Source of the DNA: Alkalicoccobacillus plakortidis
GTDB lineage: Bacteria; Bacillota; Bacilli; Bacillales; Bacillaceae_D
Assembly: GCF_023703085.1 (NCBI RefSeq)
Contig: NZ_JAMQJY010000001.1
Location: 2,542,001-2,606,000 of the forward strand
Reading direction: 5' to 3'
Length of the DNA stretch: 64,000 nt
Shown here: in pieces, positions 10,287 to 20,285 of the stretch
Position numbering within the stretch: the stretch's first letter is position 1
How the letters are laid out: each line of letters begins with the position of its first letter
Translations under genes and position numbers: made by a program
Notes under the pieces: generated by a model
What the model saw: the letters and a program-made list of their open reading frames with translations, nothing else
Databases searched by the model: none
Told to the model about the DNA's origin: nothing

Positions 10287-10840
10287 GTTTGAGTACCTCC
10301 TGAGTGATTTTTTAAATTAGGTTCTTTAAAAGGAACAATGTTTAAGATTTCACCACTATCAAAGAATTCAACTAAATTCTCGACCCAATTATAGTAAGCG
10401 ACACAATCATCTAGCTGTTGTTTTAACGAGTGGATTCTATCCTGTATTTCAAGAGAGGGTTCCCCTTCAATTGACTGTTCCAACTTCTTTATGCGCTCAC
10501 GAAGTCCACGTTCAAGAATGACATTTTTCTCGGCAACTTCTTTCCAACTAGTTGTGAAAAGTGAAATGAATGATTGCACATCCTTTTGTTTAGGAGCGTT
10601 TGACTCTGCAGTTTTGTTTTCCCCAGTATGAAGCTCGCTCATCCTCTGCATGACCTGACTCATGTTCGTCTCATCCGTGCCTGTAGATTCATTTGACGAC
10701 TTCGGCTCATCATTCTTATACATACTCTCAAATAAAAGACCTACAGCTGAAGAGAATTCAAACGTGACCATCTCATCTGCGATCTCACTTTCTATCTGCT
10801 TTATTTTGCTTACTATTTGTTCATTTGATATCGAGTTCAA
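10283..10840 (-). CDS. Unknown coiled-coil protein leading the carnitine operon
   Basis: A 185-aa soluble protein that I do not recognise. The N-terminal 65 residues are helical (SNEQIVSKIKQIESEIADEM), followed by a polar low-complexity stretch rich in Ser, Thr, Asn and Glu (about 50-100) and a charged helical region with heptad-like spacing (about 105-165, ERGLRERIKKLEQSI). It overlaps the BKACE gene by 4 bp (ATGA-type overlap with GGAGG inside), so it is cotranslated with the carnitine enzymes. It could be a regulatory or scaffolding partner, but nothing in the sequence proves a link to carnitine. Confidence 0.7.
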   Translation of the reverse strand: MNSISNEQIVSKIKQIESEIADEMVTFEFSSAVGLLFESMYKNDEPKSSNESTGTDETNMSQVMQRMSELHTGENKTAESNAPKQKDVQSFISLFTTSWKEVAEKNVILERGLRERIKKLEQSIEGEPSLEIQDRIHSLKQQLDDCVAYYNWVENLVEFFDSGEILNIVPFKEPNLKNHSGGTQT

Positions 10841-11158
10841 AAGTGTCTCCCCTTAACGAAGAACTAAAACCATTCACTACATTATCTTAATTTTGTAATG
10901 CCTGATGAAAATTCATACAGTTTGTAAAGTTATTATTGCACAAATTTTATCAAACAGGTCGTTTTTTTTCAACTTTTATCTTTAGGTAGGTGAGAAAACG
11001 CACGATATTTTTAGGTGATTGGTTCCATATTCAATCATTTGAAAGAATAATTAATTGTAATAAACAAGAAAACAAATAGAAAGATTATCTAATTTCCATA
11101 TTGTTTCAAATTCAATCACTAAGGGTATCGACGGGTAAAAGGAGCATAGGGGGTTAAA
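10841..11158. other. AT-rich intergenic region between divergent genes
   Basis: Between the carnitine operon and the small membrane-protein gene. It must hold both promoters, but I see no clear -35/-10 pair, operator palindrome or structured RNA; only long A/T runs. Confidence 0.4.
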
Positions 11159-11368
11159 ATGTCATTTCTAAACAGAAAATCACGCCACTTACAATTTCAA
11201 AAAGTGTTAGCTGGTATGGTTGTTTTTCCAGTTATTGCGATACTGGGGTTTCTTAATGTGATTCCCGTTTCCACGAGTCTGGCTTGGGTTGCGTTCGTTG
11301 CATTCATTGTCTGTTTACTTGTTTTTATAATCTCGTTTAACGGCAAGGCTCCAGTAGATGAAAAGTAG
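11159..11368 (+). CDS. Small two-helix membrane protein
   Basis: A 69-aa protein with two predicted membrane helices (VLAGMVVFPVIAILGFLNV and SLAWVAFVAFIVCLLVFIIS) joined by a short loop, with a positively charged N-terminus (FLNRKSRHLQFQK). AGGGGG precedes the ATG by five bases. Unknown function; monocistronic or followed by the degraded small ORF at 11387. Confidence 0.65.
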   Translation: MSFLNRKSRHLQFQKVLAGMVVFPVIAILGFLNVIPVSTSLAWVAFVAFIVCLLVFIISFNGKAPVDEK

Positions 11369-11386
11369 CAAAAGATAAGAATTAAA

Positions 11387-11566
11387 ATGATGAAAGGAGA
11401 ATTTCACAGTGAAGAAATAGAGGGGAATCTAGAAATGCCAGATATTCATGAGTACCCTTACGTTTTATGAAGATGGTCAATTTTCTATGAATTTCAAGGG
11501 AAAGAGAATGACGTATCAGAAGAACGAATACGTGAGGTACAACCAGTGGTAACTGAAATTTTTTAA
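11387..11566 (+). pseudogene. Small acidic protein remnant (two compensating frameshifts)
   Basis: Starting at MMKGEFHSEEIEGNLEMPD, the frame breaks at about 11467 and returns at about 11484, continuing YEFQGKENDVSEERIREV and ending VVTEIF before the terminator at 11565. One inserted and one missing base would give about 59 aa. The acidic peptide is not recognisable. AAAGGAG occurs just inside the frame, so a different start is possible. Weakly supported. Confidence 0.33.
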
Positions 11567-11589
11567 AGCCTGTCTGAACAGGCTTTTTA
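11565..11589. terminator. Bidirectional Rho-independent terminator
   Basis: AAAGCCTGTC-TGAA-CAGGCTTTTTA hairpin between convergent genes, serving the small ORFs on the plus strand and the ABC exporter operon on the minus strand. Confidence 0.85.
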
Positions 11590-11594
11590 GGAAT

Positions 11595-12221
11595 TTACCT
11601 TTTTGCAATCGTCCTCCACAACTGAAGCACAGATAAAAACACTCCAAGTCCTAAGAATATAAATTTCAAATTCATCTCCATTCCATAAACAGGTCCCAGA
11701 AAAACGAAAAGATGGGGCCATGGCATAAATGTTCCTTGCGTGACCACTTCGGTTAGCGTATATGTAGCGACGATGGCTATTGTCAGTTCAAGGCTCTCTA
11801 TAAGGGTTAATAATGCAAGTCCAATAAGTTGATAGAAGACAAATAATATAATAAGGTGCGCAATGATTGTTCCATCAAAAAATTCCGCCTCATTCTTCCA
11901 ACTAATAAAACCTACAAAAAGCAGTAGGACAAATCCATGAAGAGAGACGTACCGACCTATATCTACAAGTACTTTTTTCTGATGGATTGGAACTAATGTG
12001 TCTTTTGCTCCGTCCTCATAGAGGCTGCTGTAAAGACTAATTAAATGCAAGCTAGCCATGGGAATGGCTATGCCTTGCAGGAAGGCATATGTTAAATAAG
12101 GATCTGAAAAACCTCGCCATATTATCAAAAGTAATGTAAGAAGGTAGCCCACGAGAGGAATGAAATACAATGACCCGAGCAGCTTCAAATCGAATCTAAA
12201 GTAATAAAGAACTCTATTCAT
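11595..12221 (-). CDS. ABC transporter membrane protein (6-TM)
   Basis: A 208-aa integral membrane protein with about six hydrophobic helices (for example LYFIPLVGYLLTLLLIIW, LIGLALLTLIESLELTIAIV, FLGLGVFLSVLQLW). It overlaps the ATP-binding gene upstream by 8 bp and is the last gene of a three-gene ABC exporter operon. No substrate can be read from the sequence. The two permease components of the operon differ strongly in size, suggesting a heteromeric channel. Confidence 0.75.
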   Translation of the reverse strand: MNRVLYYFRFDLKLLGSLYFIPLVGYLLTLLLIIWRGFSDPYLTYAFLQGIAIPMASLHLISLYSSLYEDGAKDTLVPIHQKKVLVDIGRYVSLHGFVLLLFVGFISWKNEAEFFDGTIIAHLIILFVFYQLIGLALLTLIESLELTIAIVATYTLTEVVTQGTFMPWPHLFVFLGPVYGMEMNLKFIFLGLGVFLSVLQLWRTIAKR

Positions 12222-13080
12222 GACGTACCTCTTTAAGTAAGGCTAAGTATCCGTCCATTAATCGTGGCTTTACTCTACTTCCTTTGTCCGAATTCTCGGA
12301 AAATACTCTCACATTAATATGAGTATCTTCATCATCCATCTGAATCACGTCCTCAGAGTAAATAACTTGATCCAACTCCTCTGGTTTCACGCTAATCTCA
12401 TAAATGATGTCTTTTGCCAGACTCTTTAGTTCTGATGGTGTGCCTTCAAAAAGAACATGCCCTTCCCGAATGATTCCAATATGGGTACAAAGGAACTCAA
12501 TATCTTCAACGAGATGAGATGAAATAATTACGGTATGGGTTTGACCTAGTTTTTTTAATAGATTGCGAAAGCGAATGCGCTCTTCAATGTCTAAGCCTGC
12601 TGTAGGTTCGTCGAATAACAAGACAGAAGGATTCCGCAATAGAAGCTGGGCTATACCTACCCTTCGCCTCATTCCTCCTGATAACGCCTTCATTTTTTTG
12701 TGTGTATATACACTTAAGTTTACGTCCTCCACTACTTTATTAATGATGGTAGGAATGTTAATCGGTTTTTCTCCTTGGAGATGGGCTATATGCTCTAACA
12801 CTTCATAAATTGTTAACTCCGGATAGACCATAAAATCTTGAGACATATACCCGATCACGTCGGTTCGTTTGACATAAGAGCTTCTACTAATAAGATCATC
12901 ATCTGCATACACGTTACCATCCTGAAAATCTTCTAAACCAGCTAAGACTTTCATTAACGTCGTTTTCCCCGCTCCATTCGGTCCGAGTAACCCGTACACA
13001 CCAGTAAACGACAACTGAACATCAGTTAGGATGTATTGTTTACGTATGAACTTTGTTAGACCTTTAACTGCTATATTCAT
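12214..13080 (-). CDS. ABC transporter ATP-binding protein
   Basis: ATPase of an ABC-2-type exporter, 288 aa. Walker A GPNGAGKTTLMK (residues 34-45), Q-loop YMSQDFMVYPEL, signature LSGGMRRRVGIAQ, Walker B LLFDEPTAGLD and H-loop IISSHLVED are all present. The final 70 residues form a variable domain with acidic stretches (MDDEDTHINVRV). Overlaps both neighbours (4 bp upstream, 8 bp downstream), so the three genes are translationally coupled. The class includes drug/bacteriocin and gliding-type exporters. Confidence 0.93.
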   Translation of the reverse strand: MNIAVKGLTKFIRKQYILTDVQLSFTGVYGLLGPNGAGKTTLMKVLAGLEDFQDGNVYADDDLISRSSYVKRTDVIGYMSQDFMVYPELTIYEVLEHIAHLQGEKPINIPTIINKVVEDVNLSVYTHKKMKALSGGMRRRVGIAQLLLRNPSVLLFDEPTAGLDIEERIRFRNLLKKLGQTHTVIISSHLVEDIEFLCTHIGIIREGHVLFEGTPSELKSLAKDIIYEISVKPEELDQVIYSEDVIQMDDEDTHINVRVFSENSDKGSRVKPRLMDGYLALLKEVRHE

Positions 13081-15069
13081 TGTGCTTTCATCTCCTCCAT
13101 CAGGCTAGTAACCTCAATCCAAGTCCATGACTCATCCATATCCGTGTACCACGCATCTAAAAAGGATCTCTTGACATCAATGGATAAGGCGTCAAAATCA
13201 GCATAGAGTTGATTAAATGCAGTCTCTAGATCATCATCAAATCCCATTGCATCTACACTAAGTCCTGGCCACTCAACTTCTACGTTTAATTCCCCTCTAA
13301 TAAATTGGCTTGTCATATTGGTCCACTCAAAAAAGAGTTCTGTATTCCCTCTTTTCGGAATCATTAATTCAATTAAATTTTTCTCGAAATCTTTGCTTGT
13401 ATTAAAATCAACCACTGAAGTTGTGCTATGTGTTTGATAGATCATGTGGTCTTTCGTCAGAAGAGAATTCAATCCATAGTTAGAAAACACAACTTTTTTC
13501 GGGATCTCTTGAATATCGATCGTCATCATTGCTTGCAGCTCATCGATGATTAATTCCCAGTGAGTTAAAACTTCACTCACTCGTTCCTCCATCTTGACCC
13601 AATCTGATGGATAGGTAATTTCATAGTCATTATAGGTGAGTTGCTTGGCCTTGCCCTCTTAAAAGAGTGACTGCTTGTGCTTCTCCTTCATAATGGTCAC
13701 CTTTCAGTTCTAGATTTGTGAATAGGATACGATCAGTCTTCACCTTAAACTCATAGACCTCAGGGGTAAAAAGAGAATCGCTTAATTTAGGATATGAATT
13801 CGGCATATATGGATTAGCTTTATCAATGTACATGTGTTCATGAGATCTCTTTGGATACCATGCATAGTTAGCAAGGAGCGTTGTTTTGTTTGCACTATAA
13901 GGGATATATGAAGTATCAACCAACTGGTAAGATATTGACAAACTCTCAAACTCTTTTGTCTCACTATAAACCTTTATGATATCTCCCTCTCTTTCGAATA
14001 GAACCTCACGATTATCTATGCTAACTGATACTACTGGATAGGCGTGATACAACTGAAAGGTAGGAGTGTTTGTATGTGTCTTATTGAATGTAATAGATGC
14101 ATCGACTTTATTTTGATTCATATTAATTTGATAGCTTTTAATCTCGTAATCTAAGTCGGTAGGAGCTTCCCTTAGGCTTTGATAATATGAAGTTTCTTCT
14201 GTGGCAGCAAAATTGAATGAGTTCTTGCTGAAGTGTAACACTCCATAACCTGAACCTATAGCCAAGACAAATAAAATGAGCGCACTGATCCACGTCGCTC
14301 TTTTCTCTCGGTTAACTGAAGTCCACTTAACGGCTAAGAGTAAGATTATGATTGTAAGCAATAAGAACCAAGTCAATAATGTAAGCTCATTTCCAACGTC
14401 AAGATTAAACCCTATATAGGAAAGGTAAATTAGATGCATGCTCTCTGGACCAATGCTTAATAGGGGAAACAAATCATTGGCCGATACTTGCGTAAAAAAG
14501 TCTCGAAAAATCTCCTGGTTTATCACTCCTGTAAACAACCAAATCATAAGAATCGCGATTATGGCAATCTTTCGTTTTTCAAAAATTATCGCTACCAAGA
14601 TTCCATAAAAGAAGAGAAGAATGATTGGTCCTAGCATATAAACGATTAAAAAACGCAACAAAGACAGATAAAAAACAGAAAACTCAATTCCAATCAATGC
14701 ATACACACCTGAGTACATCATAAAAACAAGGAATGTTATACCTAGCTGAAGAACAACGTGAACAAGTAGCAGTGCGCTCATTTTTTCGAGCATGATCTTA
14801 TAGCCATCTACAAAGATATTCTGTATACCGTACAAGATCTCATTTGAAAATAACCGATAAAAGAAGAGTATGTAAAGGATTGAAACGGCTTGAACAACAA
14901 CTACAATATCAGCCGGTAGTTGTCCGTAATCTTCTTGATCAAACCATGTGTTTAGATATAAATAGATTCGACTGATAATCAGGATAATAGCCATCAAACT
15001 AGCTATTATATATAACTTACTTTTCATTACTTGTCTGAAGTAAAAACGAAACAGATATCTCCAACGCAT
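13077..15069 (-). pseudogene. Large ABC permease with extracytoplasmic C-terminal domain (one-base frameshift)
   Basis: The first 260 residues carry about seven membrane helices (LYIIASLMAIILIISRIYLY, ILMIWLFTGVI and others); the remainder is a large polar, probably external domain (residues 270-660) resembling the C-terminal parts of ABC-2 permeases associated with M1-peptidase-like folds, although no HExxH zinc motif is visible. At 13645-13646 GCTTGG is read instead of GCTGG; deleting one base joins LLRGQGQ to QLTYNDYEITYPSDWVKMEER and yields 663 aa. Read literally the gene is split into 479 and 171 residue pieces. Its stop overlaps the ATPase start. Confidence 0.75.
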
Positions 15070-15210
15070 AAAACACCTACTTATATTGGATAAGAAAATG
15101 AGGCATAGCTCCTTCTCTTATGAGTATCCTTCAATTTACACATGGTAAAATAGTCTCAAAATGCTTTGTTCTTTCTTATATTTCTTCATTAAATCCCAAA
15201 TTCCTCCAAC

Positions 15211-15250
15211 AAAAAAGCCGAAATAGACATCATCGTCTACTTCGGCTTTT
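15211..15250. terminator. Bidirectional terminator
   Basis: AAAAAAGCCGAA-ATAGAC-atcatc-GTCT-ACTTCGGCTTTT forms a strong interrupted hairpin with T tails on both strands. It ends the Ca2+-ATPase transcript and separates it from the ABC exporter operon. Confidence 0.88.
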
Positions 15251-15285
15251 CGCTTATAAAACAGCCCTCTAACATTTGATTAGGC

Positions 15286-17955
15286 TTAGCTCGTCACTCG
15301 TTTTTTCCTAATGCTTTTCGTAATAACCTTCTCAATCTCCACAATCACAAACACAATCAGACCCATTAATAAGGGAATGCCCCATTCTGAGAGATCAATT
15401 GGTGCCGTTTGAAACACCGTATTCATAAACGGAATATAGGTGAGGCCCAGCTGCAGCACAATGAGAATACCTGCAACTAAAAACACCGCTTTATTTTTAA
15501 AGAAATCTTTGTTGAACGCAAAACCGAGTTCACTTCGGCAGTTAAACAAATAAAACAGTTGTGCCATCACAAACATTTGTAAGATGACTGTTTGCAGGTC
15601 ACTGCCGCTGTAGCCTTGGTTTTGCATAAAGGTGTTCATCCACAACGTTCCGATACCAATCATGATGGAAACGTATGAGATTCTAAACAAATAATATTTT
15701 GACAGTAATGATGATTTAGGATCACGAGGCGGCCGGTCCATGGAGCCTTTTTCCAGATGTTCAAAGGCAAGTCCGAGGGAGACGGTAATGGCCACAACCA
15801 TGTTGACCCAAAGGATTTGAACGGGAGTAAGCGGCATGGTCATCCCTAAAAAGATACTCGCGATTATGAGAATACCTCCCGCACCATTTGTTGGCAGAAT
15901 AAAGAGGATCGTTTTCTTTACATTATCATAGACCCTTCTACCTTCCTCCACTGCATGAACAATCGTTTGGAAGTTATCATCGGCCAAAACCATCTTCGCA
16001 GCGTCCTTGGTCACTTCGGTTCCTTTAATACCCATCGCTACCCCAATGTCTGCACGCTTAAGGGCTGCTGCGTCATTCACGCCATCACCTGTCATCGCAC
16101 AAATGTGACCAAGCTTCTGCAATGCTTTTACGAGGCGCAGCTTATTCTCTGGGTTGGTTCTTGCAAAGATGTGGGTAGACTCTGCAGCTACCTCTAGCTC
16201 TTCGTCGGTCATTTTATCTAATTCGCGACCGGTTAATGCGCGTGTTCCATCACCAATACCAAGTTGTTTGCCAATGGCTTTTGCCGTATCTGCATGGTCT
16301 CCGGTAATCATTTTTACTTGAATACCTGCTTTGGTACACGTCTTAACAGCTTGCATGGCTTCTTCTCTAGGTGGATCAATAATTCCTGCGATACCAAGGA
16401 AGTTCATGCCTTCATCTAGATCATGATGACCAATGGAATCCATATCTGCAGAAACCTTTTTATAGGCGGCACCTATGACCCGTTCCCCTTCTTTTGCACG
16501 AAGGGACATCTGGTCTTCCCAATAAGAAAGGTTGAAATCGGCTTGAGTGTTTTTCTGAACCATTTCAAAAACGCGGTCAGGAGCCCCTTTCACAAAGATA
16601 AAACGTTCCTGGTCCACTTCGGCGAGAACCGCCATATACTTATATTCCGAATCAAAAGGAATTTTAGATATGATTTTGTAACTAGGCATCTCCATATCAG
16701 ACTTGCGGGCAAGTGTTAAAAAGCAGCCATCTGTTGGATCGCCGTCAATTGTCCAATGCCCTGTCTCATTCTGACGTAAATTGGCGTCATTACATATCTG
16801 TACACTAGCCAGGAAGCGCCTCAGCACTTCATCTGCATCTTCCGTACGCTGTTCACCATTTAACGTAATGTCGCCATCTGGAGCATAACCTGTGCCAGAA
16901 ACGTCATATTTCGCTGCTGTTGTCTCAACATTGGTAACCGTCATTTCATTTTTGGTTAGTGTTCCTGTTTTATCTGAACAAATCACTGAAACGGAACCAA
17001 GTGTCTCTACAGACGGTAAACTCCGAATAATGGCGTTACGCTTCGCCATACGCTGTACACCTACAGCAAGAATGATCGAAAGAACAGCCGGTAGTCCCTC
17101 TGGGATAGCAGCCACTGCTAACGCGATAACAGAAAGCAGCAGTTCACCTGCTGGGAAGTCCCTGATAAAGTAACCGAATAAAAACATCACGACCGCGACA
17201 CCAACCACAAACAGTGCAATTGTTTTTCCAAATGCACCAATCTGGCGTAATAATGGCGTCTGCAAATCCTCTACATCTGAAATCGCTTGGTTAATCTTGC
17301 CAAGTTCTGTTTCTGCACCAATCGCTGTCACAATCCCGACGCCACTGCCCGCAGCGACAGATGTACCTGAAAACGCCATGTTGATTCGGTCATTTAAGAC
17401 TGTATCTGATTCAAGCACCTTCAATTCTTTGTCTACAGCCGTCGATTCTCCAGTGAGTGCTGACTCTTCAACCCGTAAGTTATGAGCATCCACTAGTCGG
17501 AGATCAGCTGGTACTTTGTCGCCGGCACTCAAAATCACCACGTCTCCAACAACCACCTCGGCTGCATCAACTTCCAGACGTTCATTATTTCTTCTTATAT
17601 TTGCCGTTAAACTAAGTAGCGCTTTGATCCCATTTAACGCTTTTTCCGCTTGATTCTCTTGGAAATAGCCAATAAATGCATTAATTATGGTTACTAGCAA
17701 GATGACGCTAGTATCTATGTAATGACCTAACAGAGCGGTAATAACAGCTGCCCCAAGTAGTACATAAATAAGGACATCATTAAAATGGCTTAAGAATTTT
17801 TTGATTTTCGATTCTGCTTGTTTCTCGGGAAGTTCATTGCGTCCATCCTTCTCTAAACGCTTCTGGGACTCCTCAGTGGATAATCCTGTTTCTTTCTGTG
17901 TACCTAGAGCTTGTTCTATTTCATCTACATCCATGTTATACCACTTGTTCTCCAA
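15286..17955 (-). CDS. P-type Ca2+-transporting ATPase
   Basis: Exports Ca2+ from the cytoplasm at the expense of ATP. The roughly 889-aa protein has the cation-ATPase N domain, actuator loop with LTGEST, phosphorylation motif [12 protein letters not shown] (near residue 330), nucleotide-binding KGAPD, hinge MITGDH and [18 protein letters not shown], and about ten membrane helices. The [10 protein letters not shown] motif in helix 4 and NGAGG/NMV-type residues in later helices match SERCA/PMR1-like pumps such as Bacillus YloB rather than Na+ or Mg2+ pumps. A GTG at 17964 or the TTG at 17955 can start it; GGGGTGAGG lies upstream of the TTG. Monocistronic. Confidence 0.92.
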   Translation of the reverse strand: MENKWYNMDVDEIEQALGTQKETGLSTEESQKRLEKDGRNELPEKQAESKIKKFLSHFNDVLIYVLLGAAVITALLGHYIDTSVILLVTIINAFIGYFQENQAEKALNGIKALLSLTANIRRNNERLEVDAAEVVVGDVVILSAGDKVPADLRLVDAHNLRVEESALTGESTAVDKELKVLESDTVLNDRINMAFSGTSVAAGSGVGIVTAIGAETELGKINQAISDVEDLQTPLLRQIGAFGKTIALFVVGVAVVMFLFGYFIRDFPAGELLLSVIALAVAAIPEGLPAVLSIILAVGVQRMAKRNAIIRSLPSVETLGSVSVICSDKTGTLTKNEMTVTNVETTAAKYDVSGTGYAPDGDITLNGEQRTEDADEVLRRFLASVQICNDANLRQNETGHWTIDGDPTDGCFLTLARKSDMEMPSYKIISKIPFDSEYKYMAVLAEVDQERFIFVKGAPDRVFEMVQKNTQADFNLSYWEDQMSLRAKEGERVIGAAYKKVSADMDSIGHHDLDEGMNFLGIAGIIDPPREEAMQAVKTCTKAGIQVKMITGDHADTAKAIGKQLGIGDGTRALTGRELDKMTDEELEVAAESTHIFARTNPENKLRLVKALQKLGHICAMTGDGVNDAAALKRADIGVAMGIKGTEVTKDAAKMVLADDNFQTIVHAVEEGRRVYDNVKKTILFILPTNGAGGILIIASIFLGMTMPLTPVQILWVNMVVAITVSLGLAFEHLEKGSMDRPPRDPKSSLLSKYYLFRISYVSIMIGIGTLWMNTFMQNQGYSGSDLQTVILQMFVMAQLFYLFNCRSELGFAFNKDFFKNKAVFLVAGILIVLQLGLTYIPFMNTVFQTAPIDLSEWGIPLLMGLIVFVIVEIEKVITKSIRKKRVTS

Positions 17956-18201
17956 ATTCCTCACCCCGTTTCACAGATTAATCAATTTCTATTATACACA
18001 GAGAAATGTTGGATAATGCATCCATCCACACTCTTCTATAGTATTACTAACTGATTAACATAAAAAGCGTACTTAAGCTGATTGTTTGGAAAAGAGGATG
18101 CTGGGATTTGAATTTAATACTCTTCAACCCATACTAAAATCATCCAATGATGATACGATTGATCAGGAAAATTTAGTATAATGTAGCTAGAGGTGAAATG
18201 A

Positions 18202-18612
18202 TTGTTAAAACGAAAATTCCTTGCTGCATTGATCACTTTTGTACTATCTACATTATGTATTGCTTTAATGTCTCCTCCTTCTACAATGTTAGGTGACGAA
18301 AGACATCTTATTTCTGATTTACACATTAGCGGCTTATACGTGTTGGGTGGTATCCTATTCTACCTTCTACCTGTAACTTTTTTGATTGAATGGATTACAT
18401 ACAAGGCTAGTTTTGCTCGATTCGCGTTATCATTAAATTTACATCTCCTATTCAGTTTTCTAACGGTTTTCTTCTTATTGCTTCTTTTTGTGTTTGCTAT
18501 GCTTGTGTTCGCCATATACTTTATCACTGATGAATGTCTTAGAATGCTTGATAAAAAGGGTCCACACAAACTAAGCAAATATATGCTTCGTCCATTTAAA
18601 CGATTGATCTAA
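18202..18612 (+). CDS. Four-helix membrane protein, unknown
   Basis: A 136-aa protein with four hydrophobic segments (FLAALITFVLSTLCIALM, GLYVLGGILFYLLPVTFLI, LLFSFLTVFFLLLLFVFAML and an adjoining VFAIYFIT) and a basic C-terminus (KYMLRPFKRLI). TTG start with AGAGGTGA upstream. No family recognised. Its 3' end overlaps the 3' end of the convergent gene by 4 bp. Confidence 0.6.
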   Translation: MLKRKFLAALITFVLSTLCIALMSPPSTMLGDERHLISDLHISGLYVLGGILFYLLPVTFLIEWITYKASFARFALSLNLHLLFSFLTVFFLLLLFVFAMLVFAIYFITDECLRMLDKKGPHKLSKYMLRPFKRLI

Positions 18613-19031
18613 GCTTGTCCAAGCTTTGCGAAGATGTCCTTTAATTCATCAATTGTTTTTGGCAGGTAGCTTTGATCTAGTTGAAATTCAAACGCTAATT
18701 TATTTTTCACACTTGGTAGGTCTTGAATATACCCCTCCACGTTCAGTTGACCGAGTGAGTGCAAGGTCACTTCAATATAGAACGACTCTTCTACATTTGA
18801 GAAAATGACCTTGCCTTTTAATTCTTGATAGACCTCATTCAGCTCTTGATATAGTAAATACACGTTTTTCAATGAGATCCATATACCCGCTTGATGCACG
18901 CAATACTTTCCACTTTGGATGGTTAATTCGCTCTCAACCTCATCATAGATATCCTGCACGTCTGTCTCATGATGAGGAATGGTTATTTCAATAATGTTTG
19001 GGCTTTCCCCAATTTTAAATGTATGAGCCAC
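18609..19031 (-). CDS. Hypothetical protein, WapI-like immunity fold possible
   Basis: About 140 aa, soluble, beta-rich N-terminal half then helix (YLLYQELNEVYQELKG) and a GQLNVEGYIQDL strand, ending with the helical YLPKTIDELKDIFAKLGQ. The layout (beta sheet, LxxLxxxL helix, late hydrophobic helix) recalls small WapI-type immunity proteins of bacilli, but I see no toxin gene nearby, so this is a weak analogy. The GTG at 19031 with GGAGG eleven bases upstream is the preferred start. Confidence 0.55.
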   Translation of the reverse strand: MAHTFKIGESPNIIEITIPHHETDVQDIYDEVESELTIQSGKYCVHQAGIWISLKNVYLLYQELNEVYQELKGKVIFSNVEESFYIEVTLHSLGQLNVEGYIQDLPSVKNKLAFEFQLDQSYLPKTIDELKDIFAKLGQA

Positions 19032-19064
19032 TATGTTTAAAACCTCCACGTTGTATAACTCTTT

Positions 19065-20285
19065 CTAAACACCTGCAGTGATTTGTCCCTTAAACACCGT
19101 CATTTCCGGTCTAATACGTCTCGCCACCAGTTCTGCAGAGGATTCGGCTGGAACAAGTATAAAGCTCGCTTCGTCCCCTTTTTTTAGCCACTCTGGTCTG
19201 CCTTCTTTCGTTAAGCATGCCTTGGGACACGTAATGTAGTTTAAGCTTTGGGCTAACTCCCATTCGTCACTCCACCTTGAAGCTTCTGCTAGGCGGCTTA
19301 CTCTTTCGATAAGATCACCATTGCCAAATGGAGACCAAAGGTCAAAGATGTTATCACAACCAACTAATACCTTCACTCCTTGCTCCTCCAAAAATGCTAC
19401 AGGAGGAAATGGTCTGCTGATCGGTACACTTGTGATAATCGTAATCCCTGCTTTCGCTAACCAATCGGTTGTCTCCTTGAGCTGCTTTGGTGGAATATCT
19501 GCTAGACCAAAGGCATGACTTATGAATACGTTCTGCTGCAAATCAGCTTCTATCACTAATTGAGCAAGTCGTTTCATTGTGAAGGTTCCCAAATAATCAG
19601 CATCATGTAAATGCAGATCAATGCCTACTTGAAATTCCTTTGCCAATTGAACCATGGTCTGCAATGATTTCTCGATATCGCCGTCCACAGAGGCTGGATC
19701 GACTCCTCCTATATAGCGAACCTGATTATATGCTAAAGCTTTCCGTAAAAGCTCGATGGTTTCGTCTTTTAAGAGGCCATGCTGTGGGAAGGCAACGATT
19801 TCTACGTCTAGTTTATTCTCAAACGTTTGGATCGCTTTGATGACTTCCTCTAGATTCGTAAGACCAACCTCTGGATAGATATCAACATGCGTCCTTACAT
19901 GAGTCACACCATTTTGAACATACGTATCAAGCAGTCGTTCTGCTCGTTCCTGTGTTGTTGTGTTCAGGTGTGGGAGGATACTCTTTTCCAATTCAAAGCG
20001 TTCAAAAATGGACGTTACTCTTTTCACAGGGCGCCATTTCTCTCCAAGTAATGTCTTATCAAGGTGACAGTGCTTTTCAACTAAGGAAGGTAATAAGAGC
20101 AATCCTTTTCCATCCATCTGTGTTTCGGCCTCATCCAGACTATCGCTAGTCGGAAGGACCTCTTCCACCAAGCCATTGACGATCTTCACATGTATAGACT
20201 CCGTTTTTGTTCCAACGTAGTGTCCTTCCTCCTGGTGAAAACCTGATTCGATTCTGACGTTTTTGAGCCAATATGAATCATTCAT
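19065..20285 (-). CDS. Amidohydrolase, cytosine-deaminase-like (paralogue 2)
   Basis: A 406-aa metal-dependent hydrolase of the amidohydrolase superfamily near CodA-type deaminases. Metal ligands are visible in KHCHLDKTLLG (residues 67-77), the second site DLHLHDADYLG, HAFGLAD and the late CDNIFDLWSPFGNGD. The last motif mirrors the Asp-containing region of cytosine deaminase. The substrate is probably a nitrogen heterocycle or cyclic amide; it cannot be named from sequence. It overlaps its upstream paralogue by 8 bp and the two share motif order throughout, indicating tandem duplication. Confidence 0.83.
   Translation of the reverse strand: MNDSYWLKNVRIESGFHQEEGHYVGTKTESIHVKIVNGLVEEVLPTSDSLDEAETQMDGKGLLLLPSLVEKHCHLDKTLLGEKWRPVKRVTSIFERFELEKSILPHLNTTTQERAERLLDTYVQNGVTHVRTHVDIYPEVGLTNLEEVIKAIQTFENKLDVEIVAFPQHGLLKDETIELLRKALAYNQVRYIGGVDPASVDGDIEKSLQTMVQLAKEFQVGIDLHLHDADYLGTFTMKRLAQLVIEADLQQNVFISHAFGLADIPPKQLKETTDWLAKAGITIITSVPISRPFPPVAFLEEQGVKVLVGCDNIFDLWSPFGNGDLIERVSRLAEASRWSDEWELAQSLNYITCPKACLTKEGRPEWLKKGDEASFILVPAESSAELVARRIRPEMTVFKGQITAGV

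Noticed and set aside
16423..16719. Open frames opposite to the Ca2+-ATPase (also 16892-17173 and 15955-16197)
   Set aside because: They are antisense shadows of a clearly coding gene, with no RBS and no sensible product.
18609..19031. Toxin-immunity pair with the small gene at 18202-18612
   Set aside because: The two genes are convergent and no toxin domain is visible. The immunity-like resemblance is too weak to claim a system.
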